In this document: positions 1-5,512 of the stretch, piece by piece
Layout of the letters: every line of letters begins with the position of its first letter
Numbering within the stretch: the first letter of the stretch is position 1
DNA from: Acholeplasmataceae bacterium UBA5617
GTDB lineage: Bacteria > Bacillota_I > Bacilli_A > Acholeplasmatales > Acholeplasmataceae
Length of the DNA stretch: 6,537 nucleotides
NCBI GenBank assembly: GCA_002424575.1
Contig: DIKN01000118.1
Coordinates: forward strand, 37,157 to 43,693
Direction of reading: 5' to 3'
Translations under genes and position numbers: made by a program
Notes under the pieces: generated by a model
What the model saw: the letters and a program-made list of their open reading frames with translations, nothing else
Database searches by the model: none
What the model was told of the DNA's origin: nothing

Positions 1-435
1 CTCTTTGGCGTCTCACAAATTCTTTTTGTTCCGATGACACGAAGTATTGCTAAATCGGACAATGAAGCCAATAAACATCGACGCATGTCACTCATCGCCA
101 AAGAAGCGAGTGAATTATCACATCGTTTTGATATTCCTGAAATTAGAAGTGAATCCTCATTAAAACATATCGAATGGTCCACATTTGATGTGATCCTATT
201 AGCCGATGAAAACGAGAAAACGGTCCAGCTTCAAGACGTCTTGATTGATGTGAAACCCTCATTAAAAATTGCTGTTATGATTGGTCCAGAAGGTGGAATT
301 ACAGATCAGGAAAGACACTACCTTCTATCAATTGGGGCAAAATCTGTTTCGCTTGGACCACGCATTTTACCGACCGAATTGGCTTCACTTTATGCCCTCA
401 CTTATCTCAGTTTAAAAAACGCGAAAACATTTTGA
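1..435 (+). CDS. rsmE: 16S rRNA (uracil-1498-N3) methyltransferase, 3' part (5' end outside window)
   Basis: RsmE uses S-adenosylmethionine to methylate N3 of U1498 near the 3' end of 16S rRNA in the assembled 30S subunit; it is a cytoplasmic SPOUT-fold (trefoil knot) enzyme. The reading frame is open from base 1, so the true start lies upstream; 144 residues are visible of a usual ~240-250, and the N-terminal PUA-like domain is missing. Visible signatures are EASELSHR (visible residues 35-42), which matches the family's EAaEQsxR, then IGPEGGITDQE around residues 94-104, and LGPRILPTELA (118-128), which corresponds to the SAM-binding knot motif LGxRILRxETA. The last has Pro124 where Arg is usual and Leu127 where Thr is usual, and Gln in EAaEQ is Leu39. 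The stop TGA (433-435) lies inside the -35 hexamer of the next gene's promoter. Family assignment is firm; full activity is less certain given the changed motif residues. Confidence 0.9.
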   Translation, partial: LFGVSQILFVPMTRSIAKSDNEANKHRRMSLIAKEASELSHRFDIPEIRSESSLKHIEWSTFDVILLADENEKTVQLQDVLIDVKPSLKIAVMIGPEGGITDQERHYLLSIGAKSVSLGPRILPTELASLYALTYLSLKNAKTF

Positions 436-460
436 CAAATACCAAAAAATGCTATATAAT
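432..460 (+). promoter_or_regulatory. Consensus sigma-A promoter for rpsU
   Basis: TTGACA (432-437) and TATAAT (455-460) both match the housekeeping sigma consensus at all six positions and are separated by the optimal 17 bases. Transcription should start about 466-468, leaving a leader of about 35 bases before the rpsU ATG. The -35 hexamer contains the TGA stop of rsmE. The predicted start point lies only a few bases before the in-frame ATG at 472, which supports the later rpsU start at 502. The hexamers and spacing are read directly; strength and start site are inferred. Confidence 0.9.
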
Positions 461-487
461 GAATAAGGCTAATGAAACTCAGCGTGG

Positions 488-494
488 AAGGAGG
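488..494 (+). promoter_or_regulatory. Ribosome binding site deciding the rpsU start
   Basis: AAGGAGG is a full-length anti-Shine-Dalgarno match, seven bases before the ATG at 502. The alternative in-frame ATG at 472 has no such site and would add ten residues (MKLSVEGGQT) that are foreign to S21 proteins. Confidence 0.9.
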
Positions 495-501
495 GCAGAC
501 T

Positions 502-675
502 ATGCCTAAAACAATCGTTCGCGAAAAAGAATCAATTGAAGATGCTTTACGTCGCTTTAAACGTGATGTTTCTAAGTCAGGAACTCTCCAAGAAGCACGC
601 AGACGTGAGTTCTACCTGAAACCCTCAGTAGAACGTAAAGAACGTCAACGCGCAGCACGCTCTAAGAAGAAGTAA
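502..675 (+). CDS. rpsU: 30S ribosomal protein S21
   Basis: S21 is a small basic protein of the 30S platform, located near the 3' end of 16S rRNA and the mRNA exit region. The 57-residue product starts MPKTIVREKESIEDALRRF and contains the family blocks SKSGTLQEARRREFY (about residues 24-38) and KPSVERKERQRAARSKKK at the C-terminus. This is the strongly basic tail and typical length (~57-60) of Firmicutes S21. The start at 502 is chosen because of the perfect AAGGAGG upstream and the match of the N-terminus to the family; an in-frame ATG at 472 lies almost at the predicted transcription start. The gene has its own consensus promoter and its own terminator, so it appears to be a single-gene transcript, insulated from the phoH operon downstream. 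In Bacillus-type genomes rpsU is commonly followed by yqeY; no yqeY is present here. Confidence 0.97.
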   Translation: MPKTIVREKESIEDALRRFKRDVSKSGTLQEARRREFYLKPSVERKERQRAARSKKK

Positions 676-685
676 AGTACAAAAT

Positions 686-706
686 CGCACCTTAGGGTGC
701 GTTTTT
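686..706 (+). terminator. Intrinsic terminator after rpsU
   Basis: A perfect 6-bp GC-rich stem, CGCACC (686-691) pairing with GGTGCG (696-701), closes a TTAG tetraloop and is followed directly by a run of five T (702-706). It begins ten bases after the rpsU stop, as expected for a rho-independent terminator. Confidence 0.9.
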
Positions 707-721
707 ATATCGGATTCACAC

Positions 722-753
722 GAAAAAAGGACATTTGGTGCTTTTTTCTTTTT
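722..753 (+). repeat. A/T-rich inverted repeat before the phoH promoter
   Basis: GAAAAAAG (722-729) pairs with CTTTTTTC (741-748). The stem can extend by AC/GT (731-732 with 738-739) past one G-G mismatch, and a T-run (749-753) follows. It could act as a weak back-up terminator for rpsU readthrough. The right arm occupies the place where the phoH -35 element would be. The stem is mostly A-U, so stability is modest and the function is uncertain. Confidence 0.35.
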
Positions 754-758
754 CTGGC

Positions 759-769
759 TATGGTATAAT
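759..769 (+). promoter_or_regulatory. Extended -10 promoter for the phoH operon
   Basis: TATAAT (764-769) is preceded by TATGG (759-763), which gives the TRTGn extended -10 motif common in Gram-positive promoters. The -35 position at 17-bp spacing (741-746) reads CTTTTT and does not resemble TTGACA, so the extended element probably compensates. The predicted start is near A776, giving a leader of about 19 bases that contains AAGGAG (781-786) eight bases before the phoH ATG. No other promoter is evident ahead of the seven-gene run that follows. Confidence 0.8.
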
Positions 770-794
770 GTATACACGGTAAGGAGCGGATTTA

Positions 795-1748
795 ATGAAA
801 TTAAATCAACAAATTCATCACGCCGAAGCCATCGCAAGACTCGTTGGCGTTCAAGATCGTAACCTTCTGGTTTTCAAGCAATATTTAGGGATTATCGTTT
901 CCGTCAATGGTTCAGAGATTATCACCGATGCGAAACCCGAACAAATCCCGCTCTTGGAAGCTATTTTTTGTGTCTTAATTGAGCTCGCAGAACATCAGGT
1001 ACAACTTTCTGAACGCGATATCATGTATATCATTAAATTGGCTGAGAAAGATGAACTCGAAGGTGTTTTTGATTTATACAAAAACAGAAAACGTATTTTG
1101 ATCAATGATCAAGGGCGTTCGATTTACCCAAAAACGTTTAACCAAAAGACCTATGTTGATGCCATTCAAACCTATGATCTCGTCTTTGGTGTGGGACCAG
1201 CCGGCACTGGAAAGACGTATTTAGCTGTTGCTCAAGCTGTGAGTGACTTAAAGAATAACAAGGTCAAGAAATTGATTTTGACACGACCTGTCGTGGAAGC
1301 TGGCGAAAACCTTGGTTTTTTACCCGGTGACTTAAAAGAAAAAGTTGATCCTTATTTAGTACCACTCTACGATGCACTCTATGAAATGTTAGGGACCCAA
1401 ACAACGCTCTCACTCATGGAAAAAGGTGTGATTGAGATCGCACCGCTTGCATATATGAGAGGGAGAACTTTAGAAAATGCATTCGTTATTTTGGATGAAG
1501 CACAAAATACAACCAAAGTGCAAATGAAGATGTTTTTAACGCGTTTAGGATTTGCATCGAAAATGGTGATTACAGGTGATCCCTCGCAGTCCGATCTCCC
1601 CAGAGGCATTCCATCTGGACTCAATCAAGCCTTGCAACTTCTCGACCATCTCGATGATATCAAGATCGTCACCTTTGATAAACTGGATGTCGTCAGACAC
1701 CCACTCGTACAACGTATTCTTGAAAGGTATGAGGAACATGAAAGTTAA
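795..1748 (+). CDS. phoH: PhoH family P-loop ATPase (PhoH/YbeZ type)
   Basis: PhoH-family proteins are cytoplasmic P-loop NTPases related to superfamily 1 helicases and linked to RNA metabolism; the precise cellular role is not settled. The 317-residue product has the usual length for this family. The N-terminal ~110 residues form the variable domain. The ATPase domain carries Walker A GPAGTGKT (134-141), the family block LILTRPVVEAGENLGFLPGDL, a Walker B strand VILDEAQN (231-238, acidic pair D234/E235), and the sensor-like MVITGDPSQSDLP (257-269). The ATG at 795 is supported by AAGGAG eight bases upstream. It is the first gene of the operon, and its last 11 bases overlap ybeY, a pairing widespread in bacteria that suggests joint action in rRNA or RNA processing (inference). 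In many Firmicutes pgpH lies between phoH and ybeY; it is absent here. Confidence 0.95.
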   Translation: MKLNQQIHHAEAIARLVGVQDRNLLVFKQYLGIIVSVNGSEIITDAKPEQIPLLEAIFCVLIELAEHQVQLSERDIMYIIKLAEKDELEGVFDLYKNRKRILINDQGRSIYPKTFNQKTYVDAIQTYDLVFGVGPAGTGKTYLAVAQAVSDLKNNKVKKLILTRPVVEAGENLGFLPGDLKEKVDPYLVPLYDALYEMLGTQTTLSLMEKGVIEIAPLAYMRGRTLENAFVILDEAQNTTKVQMKMFLTRLGFASKMVITGDPSQSDLPRGIPSGLNQALQLLDHLDDIKIVTFDKLDVVRHPLVQRILERYEEHES

Positions 1749-2160
1749 TCTTTTTAATCAAACCGAACACTCCATGGATGAGATGAAAAACTTAATGAAA
1801 AGAATCTTTAAACACATCAAAGAAAAGCAAACCATGCAAATCATTTTTGTGACCCAAGAAGAGATTCACCGGTTGAATAAAACCTATCGCAACATGGATA
1901 AACCCACCGATGTCTTAAGTTTTGTCAATGATGATCCCATGGATAAATCGTTAGGTGATATCTTTATTTCCGTTGAACAGGCAACCTTACAAGCTGAAGA
2001 ATATGGTCATTCACTCGACCGCGAACTTGGATTTCTTGCAGTCCACGGTTACCTTCACCTCAAAGGGTTTGACCATCACACAAAAGAGGAAGAAAAAATC
2101 ATGATGAATAAACAAGAAGAGATTTTAAAGAAAGCAAAGTTAGAAAGGACTTCTCTATGA
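1738..2160 (+). CDS. ybeY: Endoribonuclease / rRNA maturation factor YbeY
   Basis: YbeY is a zinc-dependent single-strand endoribonuclease needed for maturation of the 3' end of 16S rRNA and for 70S quality control. The 140-residue product contains YRNMDKPTDVLSF (50-62), which holds the conserved Arg51 and PTDVLSF block, and the metal site HGYLHLKGFDH (103-113) with the three expected histidine ligands His103, His107 and His113. Length is near the usual ~150. The ATG at 1738 is preferred because it begins a family-like MKVNLFNQ; another ATG lies at 1729, and the frame stays open back to 1576, but that part is the phoH coding region read in another frame. Ribosome-binding candidates are AAAGG (1723-1727) and GAGG (1731-1734), neither ideally placed for 1738, so coupling to phoH translation is likely. 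The stop TGA overlaps the cdd start as ATGA. Confidence 0.95.
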   Translation: MKVNLFNQTEHSMDEMKNLMKRIFKHIKEKQTMQIIFVTQEEIHRLNKTYRNMDKPTDVLSFVNDDPMDKSLGDIFISVEQATLQAEEYGHSLDRELGFLAVHGYLHLKGFDHHTKEEEKIMMNKQEEILKKAKLERTSL

Positions 2161-2558
2161 AACCACAACTTCAAGAAGCACGTCTCGCACGTGAAAAAGC
2201 ATATACGCCATATTCCTTATTCAAAGTAGGTGCAGCGATTGAGCTCAAAGATGGGACCATCATTCATGGTGCAAACATTGAAAATGCTTCATTCGGATTG
2301 ACATCCTGCGCAGAAAGAAACGCTCTTTTTTCACTCATCAGTCAAGGCTATCACAAGGAAGATATCGTGTCAATCACCGTGATTGCAAACGATCATGGAC
2401 CCGTTTCACCATGTGGAGCATGCCGTCAGGTGATGCATGAGTTGATGCCAAGAAACACGAAAGTCTATTTGGCAAACACGAAAGGTCAGATCAAAGAGAC
2501 CACCAACGATGAGCTCTTGCCTTACGCTTTCGTTCTCGATGAAAAACCTCATGAGTAA
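2157..2558 (+). CDS. cdd: Cytidine deaminase
   Basis: Cdd hydrolytically deaminates cytidine and deoxycytidine to uridine and deoxyuridine in pyrimidine salvage. The 133-residue product is the short, homotetrameric type with a three-cysteine zinc site: Cys51 with the catalytic Glu53 in SCAERNALF, and Cys86 and Cys89 in PCGACRQ. The substrate-binding block GANIENASFG (38-47) and the YSLFKVGAA segment (19-27) are also intact. AAAGGA (2144-2149) sits seven bases before the ATG, and the start overlaps the ybeY stop as ATGA, which indicates translational coupling. cdd just upstream of era is the common Firmicutes arrangement; a dgkA gene that often precedes it is missing here. Confidence 0.97.
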   Translation: MKPQLQEARLAREKAYTPYSLFKVGAAIELKDGTIIHGANIENASFGLTSCAERNALFSLISQGYHKEDIVSITVIANDHGPVSPCGACRQVMHELMPRNTKVYLANTKGQIKETTNDELLPYAFVLDEKPHE

Positions 2559-3450
2559 CACACATCGGTCCGGTTTTGTTGCCATAGTTGGACGCCCCAA
2601 TGTTGGAAAATCGACATTGATCAATCAGTTGATTGGTGAAAAAATTGCGATCATGAGCCCGAAACCTCAGACGACGCGTCATCGCATCATGGGTGTACTC
2701 ACCAAACCCGATTATCAAATCGTGTTTGTCGATACGCCAGGACTTCATAAAGGGAAAGATTTACTCAATAAAACCATCGATAAGATTGCTGTTTCTGCCA
2801 TTTCAGATGTCGATGTCGTCCTCTATGTGGTCGATCGCAAAAAAGATCTAGCTTCGGAGTATATCGTCCAATATTTTAAACATGCCAAAGTTCCGGTTTT
2901 CTTGGTCATCAATAAAATCGATTTGTTAGCAAATAAATCTGAAATCGATGAAATCATTCTCAGTTACATGGATAGTTATCCTTTTGTCGGTGTGATACCC
3001 ATTTCTGCTAAAGAAGGAACCTATGTCGATAAAATCGAAGAATTAGTAGTGCCCATCCTTGAAGAAGGACCGCGCTTTTTCCCTGAAGATATGAAGAGTG
3101 ACCAGAGTGAAGAAAAGATGATGAGTGAGCTTATTCGCGAAAAAATACTTTATCACACCGAGCAAGAAGTTCCTCATGCGGTTGCTGTGGTGATTGAATC
3201 ACTCGCTGAAAATGAAGAACTAAACACCATCGATGTGTCTGCACTCATTGTTGTTGAACGTCCTACCCAAAAGCAGATTTTAATCGGTAAGGGTGGGGAA
3301 AAGATGAAAAAGATTGGTACGGAAGCACGTAAAGAGATCAATCAACTTCTTAACACGAAGATTCATCTCTCACTATGGGTGAAAGTGAAAAAAGATTGGC
3401 GCAATCGTCCCCAAGACTTAAAGTCACTGGGTTTAACTGAGGATCAATAA
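2551..3450 (+). CDS. era: GTPase Era (16S rRNA/30S assembly)
   Basis: Era is an essential GTPase that binds the 3' end of 16S rRNA and acts as a late 30S assembly checkpoint. The 299-residue product matches the usual ~300. The GTPase motifs are complete: G1 GRPNVGKS (14-21), the switch-I region PQTTRHR, G3 DTPGLH (61-66), G4 NKID (121-124) and G5 SAK (152-154). The C-terminal KH domain has the RNA-binding loop GKGG (246-249) and the ending WRNRPQDLKSLGL. The ATG at 2551 gives an N-terminus (MSNTHRSGFVAIVG) that aligns well with known Era proteins. An alternative ATG at 2539 would add only MKNL. Neither has a recognisable Shine-Dalgarno, so translation probably depends on ribosomes finishing cdd, whose stop overlaps era by eight bases. 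Confidence 0.98.
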   Translation: MSNTHRSGFVAIVGRPNVGKSTLINQLIGEKIAIMSPKPQTTRHRIMGVLTKPDYQIVFVDTPGLHKGKDLLNKTIDKIAVSAISDVDVVLYVVDRKKDLASEYIVQYFKHAKVPVFLVINKIDLLANKSEIDEIILSYMDSYPFVGVIPISAKEGTYVDKIEELVVPILEEGPRFFPEDMKSDQSEEKMMSELIREKILYHTEQEVPHAVAVVIESLAENEELNTIDVSALIVVERPTQKQILIGKGGEKMKKIGTEARKEINQLLNTKIHLSLWVKVKKDWRNRPQDLKSLGLTEDQ

Positions 3451-4103
3451 TGGAAGGCATCATTTACAAGGTGCAACCCTATCAGGAACATGGAAGACTC
3501 TTGTTCACCTATACTCCTCAAGGGAAAGTGACACTCCTGGCCCAAGGTTCGCAAAAGCTGAATCAAGTGAGCCGAATCTTAGCTCAATATTTGACTAAAA
3601 TTACCTTCAAAGAAGGCAACAAATCATTTATGAAGCTTCAAGAGGGGGCAATTGTTGAGGATTTTGCTGCGATCAAGTCCGATTATCATCTCACCCAGAC
3701 AGCTGCATTGATGCTTGAAATCATCGATCACATCGTGGTTGATAATGCCGATCATGTGCGCATCTATCATGAGCTTGATCTTGCCCTCCATGCGCCCTAT
3801 ATCGAACTCAGTTCCTTATCATTTGCATTAAAAATGACAGAGCTTTTGGGCTATGGTCTTGACCTCATACCTGATGGTCGAACACTGAAGGGTTTATCTC
3901 TTTCACAGGGACGTTTGATTTATCAGGATGAAACAGATCCCGTTGATGTTTCGATATCCGATGCTTTAGGGATCTTAAAGTTCATGAAGATGCCTTATGA
4001 AGCACTCACCCCTGAGCTCAAGATATATCTTGATGTTGTGAAAAACTTTGTTTCAAAATACTATGACTATCATTTACAAACGACACTAAAAAATCTACAA
4101 TAG
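3450..4103 (+). CDS. recO: DNA repair protein RecO
   Basis: RecO works with RecR (and RecF) to load RecA on SSB-coated single-stranded DNA and to anneal complementary strands. The 217-residue product starts MEGIIYKVQPYQEHGRLLF, typical of the N-terminal OB fold (about residues 1-80: strand-rich, GKVTLLAQGSQK). A helical domain follows, containing LMLEIIDHIV and the LLGYGLDL segment. In many Firmicutes a four-cysteine zinc finger follows the LGY segment. Here that stretch is short (IPDGRTLKGLSLSQGRLIYQ) and the protein has no cysteine at all, which helps explain the length below the usual ~240-255. Other functional RecO proteins, such as the E. coli one, also lack this zinc site. The ATG overlaps the era stop by one base (TAATG), with GAGG (3439-3442) seven bases upstream. 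The stop is TAG. Identity rests on fold pattern plus position between era and glyS. Confidence 0.9.
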   Translation: MEGIIYKVQPYQEHGRLLFTYTPQGKVTLLAQGSQKLNQVSRILAQYLTKITFKEGNKSFMKLQEGAIVEDFAAIKSDYHLTQTAALMLEIIDHIVVDNADHVRIYHELDLALHAPYIELSSLSFALKMTELLGYGLDLIPDGRTLKGLSLSQGRLIYQDETDPVDVSISDALGILKFMKMPYEALTPELKIYLDVVKNFVSKYYDYHLQTTLKNLQ

Positions 4104-4123
4104 ACATTAAAGGATGTGCTCAC

Positions 4124-5494
4124 ATGGTTACTCTCGATCAGATTGTACAATATGCAAAATCAACAGGCTATATTTTCCAAGGCAGTGAACTCTATGGTGG
4201 TTTAGCGAACACCTGGGATTACGGTCCCCTTGGAAGTTTACTCAAGAAAAACATCAAAGAAGCATGGATTAAAAAATTCCAACGTGAAAACCCATATAAC
4301 GTTCTTTTAGACAGCTCCATTTTAATGAACTCAGAAGTTTGGAAAGCATCCGGACACGTCGGAGGATTTTCTGATCCTTTAACCGAGTGCAAAAGCTGCA
4401 ATAACCGCTTTCGTGCCGATAAATTGATTGAAGATCACGATAAAAATGTTCATCCCGATGGATGGAAGACCGATCAGATGTATCATTATTTGGTTGAGCA
4501 CAAAGTGACTTGTCCCAACTGTGGCAAATCCGATTGGTTACCTATCCGAGCATTTAACATGATGTTTCAAACGTATCAAGGCGTTGTCTTAGAACAAGCC
4601 AATCAAATCTATTTGCGTCCCGAAACCGCACAAGGTATTTTCGTCCAATTTAAAAATATTCAACGCACGACACGTAAAAAAATCCCCTTTGGTGTATGTC
4701 AAGTCGGTAAGTCATTTCGAAATGAAATCACACCGGGTAACTTCATTTTTAGAACTCGTGAGTTTGAACAAATGGAACTTGAATTCTTTTGTAAACCAGG
4801 AACAGAACTCGAATGGTTTAAATACTGGAAAGCATTCTGCATGGATTGGTTGATATCTCTTGGTTTAAACCAAGAATCGTTAGCCTTTGATGATCATAAA
4901 CCCGAAGCACTATCCCATTATTCGAATGCGACCACAGATATTCGATATCGTTTCCCTTGGGGTTTTGATGAATTATGGGGTATTGCATCACGGACTGATT
5001 ACGATCTCAAAGCCCATCAAAATCATTCCGGCGAAAACTTAACCTATTTGGATCCAGATACCAATGAACGGTATCTCCCCTATGTGATTGAACCCTCTGT
5101 CGGTGTTGAACGTTTAATCCTTGCCTTCTTAACAAACGGCTACGATGAAGAAACATTGGAATCCGGTGATATCCGCCAAGTGCTTCATATTCATCCGGCA
5201 CTTGCACCGTATAAAGCAGCGATTCTTCCTTTAATCAAAAAAGATCACAGCGAAAAAGCATTTGAAGTCTATCAAGAACTCGCCAAGTTCTTTGATGTGA
5301 CCTACGATGAAACACAAAACATTGGTAAACGCTATCGTAGACAGGATGCCGTTGGGACCTATCTATGCATCACCATTGATCATGACACGATGAATGATGG
5401 TACAGTGACCGTGAGAAATCGTGACACGATGGGACAAGTTCGAGTTGCCATTCGCGATTTAAGAGGGTATATTGAAAAAGAGATCGCCTTTTAA
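4124..5494 (+). CDS. glyS: Glycyl-tRNA synthetase, single-chain (alpha2) type
   Basis: This class II enzyme attaches glycine to tRNA-Gly in the cytoplasm. The 456-residue product is the homodimeric type, not the two-gene alpha2beta2 type (glyQ/glyS). The N-terminus has the motif 1 region (GGLANTWDYGPLG, then SGHVGGFSDPL). A CxxC pair, Cys89/Cys92, and a second pair, Cys130/Cys133, form the insert zinc site. The YLRPETAQGIF block is followed by motif 2 with FRNE (198-201) and FRTREFEQMELEFF (Arg212 to Glu215 within it), and by motif 3 EPSVGVERL (323-331). An anticodon-binding domain fills about residues 355-456 (IGKRYRRQDAVGT, VTVRNRDTMGQ). AAAGGA (4109-4114) lies nine bases before the ATG. 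The gene is 20 bases after recO, with no terminator or T-box leader between, so it should be transcribed from the phoH promoter unless an internal promoter exists. Confidence 0.97.
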   Translation: MVTLDQIVQYAKSTGYIFQGSELYGGLANTWDYGPLGSLLKKNIKEAWIKKFQRENPYNVLLDSSILMNSEVWKASGHVGGFSDPLTECKSCNNRFRADKLIEDHDKNVHPDGWKTDQMYHYLVEHKVTCPNCGKSDWLPIRAFNMMFQTYQGVVLEQANQIYLRPETAQGIFVQFKNIQRTTRKKIPFGVCQVGKSFRNEITPGNFIFRTREFEQMELEFFCKPGTELEWFKYWKAFCMDWLISLGLNQESLAFDDHKPEALSHYSNATTDIRYRFPWGFDELWGIASRTDYDLKAHQNHSGENLTYLDPDTNERYLPYVIEPSVGVERLILAFLTNGYDEETLESGDIRQVLHIHPALAPYKAAILPLIKKDHSEKAFEVYQELAKFFDVTYDETQNIGKRYRRQDAVGTYLCITIDHDTMNDGTVTVRNRDTMGQVRVAIRDLRGYIEKEIAF

Positions 5495-5512
5495 AAGAAA
5501 GGAAGGGCAAGC

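Noticed and set aside
472..501. ATG at 472 as the rpsU start
   Set aside because: It lies within a few bases of the predicted transcription start and lacks a ribosome binding site; the ATG at 502 has a perfect AAGGAGG and the S21 N-terminus.
625..837. Minus-strand ORF of 70 codons across the rpsU-phoH spacer
   Set aside because: It crosses the rpsU terminator and both promoter elements, is low in complexity (poly-K and poly-L stretches), and has no ribosome binding site or recognisable family.
1278..1306. TTGACA inside phoH with nearby CACGA/TCGTG inverted repeat
   Set aside because: No -10-like hexamer at suitable spacing, and the bases encode the conserved TRPVVE block; the short repeat is likely chance.
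1576..1737. Upstream extension of the ybeY frame (54 extra residues)
   Set aside because: It lies wholly inside the phoH coding sequence, is read in another frame and has no YbeY-like content. The family N-terminus begins at 1738.
2298..2326. TTGACA inside cdd as a possible internal promoter
   Set aside because: The sequence at the -10 distance has no TATAAT-like hexamer, and the bases encode the catalytic SCAE region.
4104..4123. Possible T-box or terminator before glyS
   Set aside because: Only 20 bases separate recO and glyS, occupied by the ribosome binding site; there is no room for a T-box and no hairpin is visible.
5007..5207. Minus-strand ORFs within glyS, era, cdd and dnaG
   Set aside because: They are shadows of strongly conserved + strand genes, without ribosome binding sites or recognisable domains.
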